Shown here: positions 1-5,674 of the stretch, one piece after another
Numbering within the stretch: position 1 is the first letter of the stretch
Layout: the number at the start of each line of letters is the position of its first letter
Assembly (NCBI GenBank): GCA_022842255.1
Contig: JALHPW010000168.1
Span: forward strand, 1-8,910
DNA: 8,910 nucleotides
Reading direction: 5' to 3'
Source of the DNA: Saprospiraceae bacterium
Lineage (GTDB): Bacteria; Bacteroidota; Bacteroidia; Chitinophagales; Saprospiraceae
The notes under the pieces: model-generated
Told to the model about the DNA's origin: nothing
The model's database searches: none
The model's input: the letters and a program-made list of their open reading frames with translations, nothing else
Program-made: the position numbers and the translations under genes

Positions 1-405
1 TACAAACCACAGTGCCAGTGTCAATTCAGCGATATTGAGCCAAGTCAAGGCCCTACCCCACCCGGCACCGAGGTATGGTCTCGCCCGGACAATCGAGGCC
101 TGTTCAAAAGCAGAAACCGCAATCATTCCCAGCACCCAACCCGGTGTTTTAAACACGAATGGCAAGCTGTAGAGGAAAAGATGCCCTACAAAAGCGCCCA
201 CTAAGGTAGAAAGCCCCATAAGCAGGAAAAAAATACGGGAAAGGCGCAAGGAATCCTCCCTAACAAGGCTCCTGCCCAGCCGAACCCAGGCATAAAAACA
301 AACGAGGGTAACCATAAGGCCCGTCAAGGCAATCACAGGCTCTCCCAAACGCAGTCCAGCCACCACCAGGTCGGGTTGAAAATTTGTAGTTGGTAAAACT
401 TCCAT
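1..405 (-). CDS. Multi-pass membrane protein of unknown function (N-terminal part, runs off window)
   Basis: An open frame on the minus strand starts at ATG 405-403 (MEVLPTTNF...) and continues without a stop for 135 codons to base 1, so the C-terminus lies outside the window. The translation is strongly hydrophobic, with likely membrane helices at about residues 20-42, 57-80, 90-105 and 122-135, and a short Arg-rich segment at about 46-62 between the first two. There is no cleavable signal peptide, so the first helix is probably the membrane anchor. I do not recognise the family and assign no function. No Shine-Dalgarno sequence precedes the ATG, which is normal for Bacteroidota. The gene is divergent from ruvB, and the 282-bp gap between them is filled with tandem repeats. 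Coding status rests on the long open frame, the coherent helix pattern and a plausible start, not on a recognised homologue. Confidence 0.75.
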   Translation of the reverse strand, partial: MEVLPTTNFQPDLVVAGLRLGEPVIALTGLMVTLVCFYAWVRLGRSLVREDSLRLSRIFFLLMGLSTLVGAFVGHLFLYSLPFVFKTPGWVLGMIAVSAFEQASIVRARPYLGAGWGRALTWLNIAELTLALWFV

Positions 406-424
406 GGCGCTAAGGTAGGGTTTT

Positions 425-499
425 GGGGCATTGTCGTCATTGGGTCATTGGGGCATTGTTGTCATTGGGTCATTGGGGCATTGTTGTCATTGGGTCATT
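425..499. repeat. Three tandem copies of a 25-bp unit
   Basis: The unit GGGGCATTGTTGTCATTGGG plus TCATT occurs at 425-449, 450-474 and 475-499. Copies two and three are identical, and copy one differs at one position (C for T). A degenerate fourth copy begins at 500 (GGGTAATTGAGGCA). Each unit is itself built from shorter CATTG-led blocks of 8, 9 and 8 bp, which suggests slippage or unequal crossing-over of a smaller ancestor. The array lies between divergent genes and is not coding. The copies are contiguous, without spacers. Confidence 0.9.
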
Positions 500-522
500 G
501 GGTAATTGAGGCAGAGTGTCTC

Positions 523-571
523 GTTCATAGTTCATAGTTCATAGTTCATACTTCATAGTTCATAGTTCATA
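523..571. repeat. Heptanucleotide tandem array, GTTCATA x7
   Basis: Seven contiguous 7-bp units: four GTTCATA (523-550), one CTTCATA (551-557) and two GTTCATA (558-571), followed by a partial CTTC. The period of 7 does not preserve reading frame and no gene crosses it. It lies 23 bp downstream of the 25-bp array, in the gap between the divergent membrane-protein gene and ruvB. Confidence 0.92.
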
Positions 572-638
572 CTTCCCAATAAATTTTGATTTCAAAACAA
601 AAAATTTGAATTTTGCGCAGGTTTTCGATTGCCTCCTG

Positions 639-687
639 GTCAACAGCCAACAATCAAAGCCCAACTGTCAACTTTCAATAGTCCACT
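639..687. repeat. Degenerate heptad array (GTCAACT-like) ending at the ruvB start codon
   Basis: Reading in sevens from 639 gives GTCAACA, GCCAACA, ATCAAAG, CCCAACT, GTCAACT, TTCAATA, GTCCACT. All seven keep C at position 3 and A at position 5, and five of seven carry the block CAA at positions 3-5 followed by C. The last unit ends at 687, one base before the TTG start codon of ruvB. The array is degenerate, so the call depends on the phase conservation rather than identical copies. It would form the leader of the ruvB mRNA if transcription starts upstream. Confidence 0.6.
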
Positions 688-1704
688 TTGTCAAAAACAC
701 TCGCAAACGATCCTGCCGCCAACGAAGACAAACTCGTTGAAAAAGCGCTGCGCCCCAAACTCCTGGAAGAGTTTAGCGGCCAACGAAAAATTGTGGACAA
801 CCTCCAGGTGTTCATTCAGGCGGCCAAATTACGGGGCGATGCACTCGACCATGTGCTGCTACATGGTCCGCCGGGGCTGGGCAAAACAACCCTTTCGCAT
901 ATCATCACCAACGAAATCGGGGCGAGCCTCAAACTCACCTCCGGGCCGGTACTCGAAAAACCCGGTGATTTGGCAGGTTTGCTTACCAATCTTGAGCCGG
1001 GCGATGTGTTGTTTATCGACGAAATCCACCGGCTCAACACGGTCGTAGAGGAGTATCTCTACTCGGCCATGGAAGACTATCGAATCGACATCATGATTGA
1101 CTCCGGGCCAAACGCCCGCAGCATCCAGATTACGCTCAATCCATTCACGCTCATTGGCGCCACTACCCGAATGGGCTTGTTGACTTCGCCACTGCGTGCC
1201 CGATTTGGCATCACCTGCCACTTGGATTATTACGATGTGCCAACGCTTGAACGCATTTTACACCGTTCGGCGGCCATACTTGATATTCCGATTGCGGCGG
1301 AGGGCGCCCATGAGATTGCACGTCGAAGTCGGGGTACGCCACGTATTGCCAATGCACTGCTGCGCAGGATCCGGGATTTTGCCCAAATAAAGGGTGATGG
1401 CTCTGTGAATGTGGAGATTGCCCGTTACGGGCTGGCTGCGCTGGATGTGGACGAGTCTGGTTTGGATGATATGGACATCCGTATTCTGAGTACGATTGTA
1501 CATAAATTCAAAGGCGGTCCCGTAGGCCTCACCACCATCGCCACGGCAGTAGGGGAAGAGGCGGGGACCATTGAGGAAGTGCATGAGCCGTTCCTGATTA
1601 TGGAAGGTTTTATCCAGCGCACACCTCGGGGACGCACGGCTACGGAGAAGGCTTATAAGCATATTGGAGCGGTGCCGCCGAGGAAGGAGGGGACGTTATT
1701 TTAG
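688..1704 (+). CDS. ruvB: RuvB, Holliday junction branch migration ATPase
   Basis: RuvB is the AAA+ hexameric motor of the RuvABC complex. It pumps DNA through RuvA-bound Holliday junctions during recombination and fork repair in the cytoplasm. The 338-residue product has the usual length. Visible motifs are the N-terminal family signature [13 protein letters not shown] (20-32), Walker A GPPGLGKT (60-67), Walker B with DEIH (111-114), sensor 1 GATTR (157-161), the SPLRARFG segment carrying the arginine finger (R170) and the sensor-2 segment [13 protein letters not shown] (205-217 region). The C-terminal winged helix holds [10 protein letters not shown] and [11 protein letters not shown] (306-316). 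The start is TTG at 688: an in-frame TAG at 679 excludes anything longer, and the next in-frame ATG is too far inside the conserved N-terminus. A heptad repeat array abuts the start. It is followed 43 bp later by an AT-rich orphan gene. No ruvA or ruvC is in the window. Confidence 0.97.
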   Translation: MSKTLANDPAANEDKLVEKALRPKLLEEFSGQRKIVDNLQVFIQAAKLRGDALDHVLLHGPPGLGKTTLSHIITNEIGASLKLTSGPVLEKPGDLAGLLTNLEPGDVLFIDEIHRLNTVVEEYLYSAMEDYRIDIMIDSGPNARSIQITLNPFTLIGATTRMGLLTSPLRARFGITCHLDYYDVPTLERILHRSAAILDIPIAAEGAHEIARRSRGTPRIANALLRRIRDFAQIKGDGSVNVEIARYGLAALDVDESGLDDMDIRILSTIVHKFKGGPVGLTTIATAVGEEAGTIEEVHEPFLIMEGFIQRTPRGRTATEKAYKHIGAVPPRKEGTLF

Positions 1705-1747
1705 AAAAAAGGTAAAACCGTGTCTGTTGTCTTTTAATTAAAAATAA

Positions 1748-2590
1748 ATGAACAAAATCTCTACTGATGTTCTACGAGAATCATTACAAAATGCAGAATT
1801 TGAAAAATTCTTTGACCTTCTGTTATCTGAAACAAATGGCACTCCATTCCAAAGAACATCAGAAAAACACTCCTTTAGGTATAACGAAATAAAACGGAAA
1901 TCAATCAATCATACCATCTCTTTTCACGAAGAAAGCTTGGCAACAAGTCAACTTGTGGAAAATCTACTGATCCATATTAGTCATATAGAGAAAAATCAGC
2001 TCAAATATGTATACCAACCTAGATTCCGGAAGTTGTTTTTTTGTATCATCGGTATACTTTTTATTTGTGCAATCCTCTTATTCACTTTCATTGGACCATT
2101 GAACAAGGGGGAGTTTGTGTTTGATAATAGAGATTGGGCAATTTATAAAACGGCAAAAAAAGGAGGGTATGAATTTATGATTGAAAATTTAAATAATAAT
2201 TCAAAGGATATTTACTCTTGGGCATTTGATGACGATTCAAAAAATAGTAAAAAATTTGGCAGACTCTATGACTTTGAAAATGCACAAAAAGGGTGCACAG
2301 GTTTAGGTGACGGATGGCGAGTTCCTACAAGGGAAGAAGTTGAGTATATTCTAGGACCGCTTCCACAAAAAAATGATGTCACAAATATGCTGGGTGGTGG
2401 ACGTGGCGAGAATGGAGATTTTTTTTATTTAAATAAAGTTGGCCACATTTGGACAACGTCTAGAAGCATTGGGGACCATTACTGGATAATTTACGCATAT
2501 GGAGATCGACAAGTCCTAGATTGGTTTGAATATGGTGATTCCCGCCATGGATATTCTTGCAGATGCATAAGGACAATTAATCAAAATTAA
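1748..2590 (+). CDS. Orphan single-pass membrane protein: EAD-like N-terminus, TM helix, Lcl/DUF1566-like C-terminus
   Basis: The 280-residue product has three parts. Residues about 4-82 form a helical, charged region (STDVLRESLQNAEFEKFFDL, then SFRYNEIKRKSINHTISF at 42-59 and a closing LVENLLIHI). Its layout resembles effector-associated domains of the EAD11 type known from bacterial conflict systems. That match is from memory of the family pattern, not a search. Residues about 96-116 are a single membrane helix preceded by PRFRK, which predicts a cytoplasmic N-terminus and periplasmic C-terminus. Residues about 155-277 look like an Lcl/DUF1566-type domain: GLGDGWRVPTREE (185-197), HIWTTS (233-238), YSCRCIR (269-275), with three Cys (183, 271, 273). 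Base use is much more AT-rich than its neighbours: 1801-1860 has 21 G+C of 60 and 2161-2220 has 14, against 30 of 60 at 961-1020 in ruvB. This suggests acquisition. The ATG follows an A/T-rich leader. The function is unknown. Confidence 0.85.
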   Translation: MNKISTDVLRESLQNAEFEKFFDLLLSETNGTPFQRTSEKHSFRYNEIKRKSINHTISFHEESLATSQLVENLLIHISHIEKNQLKYVYQPRFRKLFFCIIGILFICAILLFTFIGPLNKGEFVFDNRDWAIYKTAKKGGYEFMIENLNNNSKDIYSWAFDDDSKNSKKFGRLYDFENAQKGCTGLGDGWRVPTREEVEYILGPLPQKNDVTNMLGGGRGENGDFFYLNKVGHIWTTSRSIGDHYWIIYAYGDRQVLDWFEYGDSRHGYSCRCIRTINQN

Positions 2591-2627
2591 GACCTCAACA
2601 ATCCCAAAAAATCAATGTTCTACCAGA

Positions 2628-3188
2628 ATGAAACTAGTAGTCGCCATCACCGGCTCATCCGGGTCGGTTTATGCCAAAGTCCTGCTCGACCGCCTCTTGC
2701 AGCTTGAAAGCCAATGGGAAAAGGTTGGGGTGGTACTCTCCGACAATGCCATCCTGAATTGGGAATTGGAACTTGGAACACCCGATTTTTCAGGGTATCA
2801 GGCCAAGTTTGACTTTTACGCCAAAAACGATTTTTACGCGCCTTTTGCCTCTGGTTCGGCCAAGTATGGCACCATGCTGGTTTGCCCTTGCTCCATGGGT
2901 ACCCTGGCGCGTATTGCCACCGGAGTCAGCAACGACCTGGTAACCCGCGCCGCCGACGTCATCATCAAGGAGCGCCGACGTTTGATATTGGTCACGCGCG
3001 ACACACCCTTAAGCCTCATCCACATCAACAACATGAAAACCGTTACCGAGGCAGGCGGAATCATTTGCCCGGCCAGTCCTTCGTTCTATTCCAAGCCAGA
3101 AGGGCTCGAAGCCATTGCTGCTACGGTGGTAGATCGGGTATTGGATCTATCGGGATTTGAGTTGTCTAGCTACCGTTGGGGGAGCTAA
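2628..3188 (+). CDS. ubiX: UbiX-family flavin prenyltransferase
   Basis: UbiX/Pad1 enzymes attach a dimethylallyl group to reduced FMN to make prenylated FMN, the cofactor of UbiD-type decarboxylases. They act as soluble dodecamers in the cytoplasm. The 186-residue length is typical. The N-terminus carries the nucleotide-binding strand-loop VVAITGSSGSVYA (4-16), and the core carries CPCSMGTLARIATGVSNDLV (86-105) with the family's CSMxT(L/V)A and NDL elements. These are followed by TRAADVIIKERR (106-117), LVTRDTPLSLIHINNM (121-136) and PASPSFYSKP (148-157). The C-terminal YRW (182-184) supplies the conserved terminal Arg. The ATG at 2628 puts the glycine-rich loop at the expected distance. No UbiD partner is in the window, so the client enzyme must be elsewhere. 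It lies 37 bp after the AT-rich orphan gene and could share a transcript with it, although their base composition differs sharply. Confidence 0.96.
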   Translation: MKLVVAITGSSGSVYAKVLLDRLLQLESQWEKVGVVLSDNAILNWELELGTPDFSGYQAKFDFYAKNDFYAPFASGSAKYGTMLVCPCSMGTLARIATGVSNDLVTRAADVIIKERRRLILVTRDTPLSLIHINNMKTVTEAGGIICPASPSFYSKPEGLEAIAATVVDRVLDLSGFELSSYRWGS

Positions 3189-3199
3189 GTAAGGGTTTC

Positions 3200-3255
3200 G
3201 AGGTACGAGGTGCGAGGTGCGAGGTACGATTTACTAGGTGCGATTTACGAATTGC
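3200..3255. repeat. Heptanucleotide tandem array, GAGGTRC/GATTTAC type
   Basis: Eight contiguous heptads read GAGGTAC, GAGGTGC, GAGGTGC, GAGGTAC, GATTTAC, TAGGTGC, GATTTAC, GAATTGC. Position 7 is always C and position 2 always A. The array starts 12 bp after the ubiX stop codon, so it lies in the 3' untranslated region or the spacer. Its sequence is unrelated to the two heptad arrays upstream of ruvB, but its period is the same. Confidence 0.85.
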
Positions 3256-3349
3256 CCGTTTTGAAGCGGCTGTTGTGCCTTGGTTTCCTGCTGTGGTCCT
3301 CCCTACGCAGAAAAAATTTTCACTTTAAAAAAATATTTCTTTTGACGGT

Positions 3350-3370
3350 GGCCCATTGCACAATCGGGCC
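3350..3370. other. Small inverted repeat (hairpin) in spacer
   Basis: GGCCC (3350-3354) pairs with GGGCC (3366-3370). Inner ATT/AAT pairing extends the stem, with one bulged C and a GCAC loop. No T-run follows on the plus strand. On the minus strand a run of Ts comes only about 14 bases later. It may be a weak transcript-end structure for ubiX, but it does not meet the intrinsic-terminator pattern. Confidence 0.35.
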
Positions 3371-3499
3371 TAAAAAGTCATGGTATGATTTTTAAATATA
3401 CGTTTTAAAAAATATAGTACATAATTGATTTTCAGTTACTTATACACAAAAATTATCACGGTGACTACACAATACCCAAAAAGTCACAGCCTTCGGCTC

Positions 3500-3536
3500 T
3501 TTTTACTAAAAATCCGTTAACGGAAGGTAGTAAAAA
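3500..3536. promoter_or_regulatory. Nested palindrome upstream of the OmpA-domain gene
   Basis: The outer arms TTTTTACTA (3500-3508) and TAGTAAAAA (3528-3536) are perfect inverted repeats. Centred almost exactly between them is a perfect 12-bp palindrome, TCCGTTAACGGA (3513-3524). The left spacer is 4 bases and the right spacer 3. Such two-level symmetry fits either an operator bound by a dimeric or tetrameric regulator or an RNA hairpin in the 5' leader. It sits 120 bp before the ATG at 3656. A short hairpin (AGCC-TTC-GGCT, 3488-3498) lies immediately upstream. Its regulatory role is inferred. Confidence 0.4.
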
Positions 3537-3655
3537 ATCATTAAAATTCTGTTAATGCACGAAACCTTGTGATTCTGGCACAGCGTTCGCACGTCTCATA
3601 TCCATCTGAACATTTTTTAATCAACTTTCAAAAAACTCAAAAGCCGATTTACACC

Positions 3656-4843
3656 ATGCGCTACGCAAGCTCTCTTTTCGCCCTCTTACTCTGTACGCCG
3701 ATGTTTTTGTCGGCACAGATTTCCCTGAAAAACCTGAAGGCGCCAGAAACCATCACGGTTGAAGGCAAGGTCTTCGATAAAGTATCCGGCACCCCAATCA
3801 ACCAAGCTCGGGTCACGGTATTTGACGACCTGATGATTGCCTCCCTCGCCCAAACCGAGACCGATGCCGATGGGTCTTATTCCCTCACGGTACCGAAGGT
3901 GAGCCGTTATCAGGTACTGGCTGAGAAGCCTACCTATTTCGACCAGGAATTGGTGATTACGCATCTAGATGGTCCTCTCAACGTCGATTTAGGCATGGGC
4001 CGTAAACCTGGTTATGTCTTCGACATTACCATATTCGACAAGGCTTACGAGCACAATCCCATCAATACCCTGCGCGATTGCAAGGTGGAGATTTACAATA
4101 ACACCACGCAGCAGCAGGAACTTACCATTGAACGCTTGCCAAAATCGGCGTTCAACTTTTCCTTCGCTGAAGGCAACCACTATACGATGTTGGTGCGCAA
4201 ACAAGGCTATTTGAACCGCCGTGTGGAAGTGTACGTCAACGTGAATGGATGCATCCTTTGTGTGGATGGAATGGGTATCAAAGAACCCGATTTGGTGCCG
4301 ATTATGACCCACGGAAACGAAATCGGCCACTTCTTGGGCACGGTTGACCTGGATTCTATTCAGATTGGCAAACGTTTCCAACTGAACAACATCTACTATG
4401 ATTTTGACAAATGGGCCATTCGTCCGGAGGCTGCCAACACGCTCGATAAGTTGGCGGTATTCCTCAAGGACAATCCAGGTATCACCGTGGAATTGGGTTC
4501 GCATACCGACGCCCGTGGGGCCGACGAATACAACCTAATCCTCTCCGACAAACGCGCCCAGTCCGCCGTAGACTATCTAGTAAGCTCCCAAAGCATTGAC
4601 TTTGAAAAGATTACTTCCAAAGGTTACGGTGAGTCCCAATTGGTGAACCGATGCGATGACGGCCAGTCCTGCTCCGAAACCGAGCATCAGATGAACCGCC
4701 GCACCGAAATCAAAATCACGGGTATCCTTGACGAAGACCCACTCTGGCGCAAGTCATTGAAACAAATCATTGAGGATAAAAACCTCTACAAAAAAATCAT
4801 CGACCAGGAAAAGCGGCAGAAATCGCTGAATCCGTCCAAATAA
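3656..4843 (+). CDS. OmpA-domain envelope protein with carboxypeptidase-regulatory-like domain
   Basis: I chose ATG 3656 because it gives a clear signal peptide (MRYASSLFALLLCTPMFLSA, cleavage near SA-Q at 20/21). A longer frame from GTG 3569 would add 29 residues that bury it. The mature 375-residue protein begins with a carboxypeptidase-regulatory-like beta domain (about 33-112; GKVFDKVSGTPINQARVTV, then DADGSYSLTV). A second beta-rich region (about 118-230) has a CILC pair (199-202). The C-terminus is an OmpA-type peptidoglycan-binding domain (about 241-357): IYYDFDKWAIRPEA, the key D285 and R287 in HTDARG, YNLILSDKRAQSAVDYL and NRRTEIKI (347-354). A charged 38-residue tail follows. OmpA domains bind diaminopimelate in peptidoglycan, so this is probably a periplasmic or outer-membrane anchoring protein. 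It lacks an obvious OmpA N-terminal barrel. A hairpin terminator follows the stop codon. Confidence 0.9.
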   Translation: MRYASSLFALLLCTPMFLSAQISLKNLKAPETITVEGKVFDKVSGTPINQARVTVFDDLMIASLAQTETDADGSYSLTVPKVSRYQVLAEKPTYFDQELVITHLDGPLNVDLGMGRKPGYVFDITIFDKAYEHNPINTLRDCKVEIYNNTTQQQELTIERLPKSAFNFSFAEGNHYTMLVRKQGYLNRRVEVYVNVNGCILCVDGMGIKEPDLVPIMTHGNEIGHFLGTVDLDSIQIGKRFQLNNIYYDFDKWAIRPEAANTLDKLAVFLKDNPGITVELGSHTDARGADEYNLILSDKRAQSAVDYLVSSQSIDFEKITSKGYGESQLVNRCDDGQSCSETEHQMNRRTEIKITGILDEDPLWRKSLKQIIEDKNLYKKIIDQEKRQKSLNPSK

Positions 4844-4851
4844 CCGGGTGT

Positions 4852-4887
4852 GTTTGAAGGTGGGTGCCCCCAGCCTCACCTTCAAAC
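4852..4887 (+). terminator. Hairpin after the OmpA-domain gene
   Basis: An 11-bp perfect inverted repeat, GTTTGAAGGTG (4852-4862) with CACCTTCAAAC (4877-4887), begins 8 bp after the stop codon of the OmpA-domain gene. Inner G-T and G-C pairs can extend the stem. The T-rich tract is delayed (AATTTTCC about 12 bases later), so it may act as a weak terminator, an attenuator before the next gene, or a 3'-end stabiliser. Confidence 0.6.
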
Positions 4888-4928
4888 CTACTACGGTCAA
4901 TTTTCCATAATCTTTAATCTTTTGCATC

Positions 4929-5621
4929 ATGAACTCTCTCTCGAATCTCAGTAAAAAATTGGCAATCCCTGCTACTTTGGTGCTTGCCGCACATTTTAGC
5001 GCATTTGCGCAAAATCCGGTGGAATCCACCCATGTAGACGAAAAGTATGCCTACACCACGGTGGTGTACAAAAACAAAGCTGCCAACGACCAGGAAGTGC
5101 TCTCCGCTATTGAAAGCGAATTTGGCATAGGCGATGTTATTCGGGTCACCTTGGCTCCGCCACCTACACCCATTTCGGCCATTGCCGCTTCAGAGCCGGT
5201 GTATGCCGACAAGAAAAAAGGGGAAGATACCTGGATGCCGGGCACTGCTCGATCTGCCGACCATCTGGTTGCATCAAGCCAAACCGCGACAATGCCCCAA
5301 ACGCCGGTCAGCACCATTCCCGTTTCGTCCAAAACTTTACCCGTCGTGGCCAAGTCTGCAGCCCCGGCAAATATTGTGTTGTCACCGGAAGCCTTCAAAC
5401 AAGTCAATGTGGTGGACTCACCGCCGCTAAATACTGAAACAAGTGTCGCAGAAGCGGAAACAACGGCCTATAAAGCCACCCCAAATACTAAAGTAACGGC
5501 TTCCGGAAAATCCAGCAAAGCGAGTAAATCCGTCAAAAAATCAAGCAAAAAAGGCGGGCCAAAAATGAAATTCAAAAAACGCAAGCACAGCAAACAACGC
5601 TACGCTTGTCCAAAGTTTTAA
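4929..5621 (+). CDS. Small secreted protein with Lys-rich C-terminal tail, function unknown
   Basis: The 230-residue product starts with a signal peptide (KK at 9-10, hydrophobic core 11-24, AFA-Q near 25-28). A short ordered-looking part (about 36-76, YAYTTVVYKNKAANDQEVLS then FGIGDVIRVTL) is followed by a long low-complexity region rich in Pro, Ser, Thr and Ala (77-187). The last 43 residues (188-230) contain 17 Lys or Arg, ending KRKHSKQRYACPKF with the only cysteine at 227. I do not recognise a family. The basic tail could bind an anionic surface polymer such as LPS, exopolysaccharide or extracellular DNA, or an acidic protein. That is inference. It lies 85 bp after the OmpA-domain gene in the same direction, separated by a hairpin, and ends in front of a strong terminator. 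The signal peptide, in-frame low complexity and terminator placement support it as a real gene. Confidence 0.8.
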   Translation: MNSLSNLSKKLAIPATLVLAAHFSAFAQNPVESTHVDEKYAYTTVVYKNKAANDQEVLSAIESEFGIGDVIRVTLAPPPTPISAIAASEPVYADKKKGEDTWMPGTARSADHLVASSQTATMPQTPVSTIPVSSKTLPVVAKSAAPANIVLSPEAFKQVNVVDSPPLNTETSVAEAETTAYKATPNTKVTASGKSSKASKSVKKSSKKGGPKMKFKKRKHSKQRYACPKF

Positions 5622-5637
5622 AGTTGGTAAGGTGTGT

Positions 5638-5666
5638 TGGCAGGGTGGGATGTTCCCGCCCTGCCA
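5638..5666 (+). terminator. Intrinsic terminator of the secreted Lys-rich protein gene
   Basis: A 13-bp stem (T5638 plus GGCAGGGTGGGA at 5639-5650, pairing with TCCCGCCCTGCC at 5654-5665 plus A5666, one G-T wobble) encloses a TGT loop and is followed by TTTTAAAAA. It starts 17 bp after the stop codon at 5621. Confidence 0.85.
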
Positions 5667-5674
5667 TTTTAAAA

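Larger units (their letters stand above)
3189..3655. other. 467-bp gene-free region with repeat array and dyad elements
   Basis: This gap separates ubiX from the OmpA-domain gene. In order it holds a heptad repeat array (3200-3255), a hairpin (3350-3370), a markedly AT-rich stretch (about 3311-3460), an AGCC-TTC-GGCT mini-hairpin with flanking AAAAAG/CTTTTT arms (3478-3504), a nested palindrome (3500-3536) and an AT-rich leader before ATG 3656. I see no convincing coding frame, no RNA gene I can name, and no clear Bacteroidota TTG/TAnnTTTG promoter. The promoter of the downstream gene is probably in here but cannot be placed from sequence alone. Confidence 0.7.

Noticed and set aside
425..514. 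25-bp repeats considered as a CRISPR array
   Set aside because: The copies are directly contiguous with no spacers and no cas genes are present, so this is a simple tandem repeat.
859..1662. Minus-strand frames opposite ruvB (859-1221, 1258-1662)
   Set aside because: They overlap the conserved ruvB coding sequence throughout and have no independent support.
3210..3395. Small plus-strand frame of 61 codons after ubiX
   Set aside because: Its start lies inside the heptad repeat array and the rest reads through AT-rich spacer and a hairpin. It shows no domain or credible start context.
3440..3448. TTATACACA, a match to the DnaA-box consensus TTATNCACA, in an AT-rich gap
   Set aside because: Only one box is present, with no cluster of further boxes and no dnaA, dnaN, gyrase or ParAB gene nearby. 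A single 9-mer in AT-rich DNA is expected by chance, so an origin is not supported.
3569..3655. GTG 3569 as the start of the OmpA-domain protein
   Set aside because: The added 29 residues are not signal-like and would place the real signal peptide internally. ATG 3656 gives a canonical exported N-terminus.
3989..4504. 171-codon minus-strand frame opposite the OmpA-domain gene
   Set aside because: It is antisense to a gene with unmistakable domains, and its translation shows no motif of its own.
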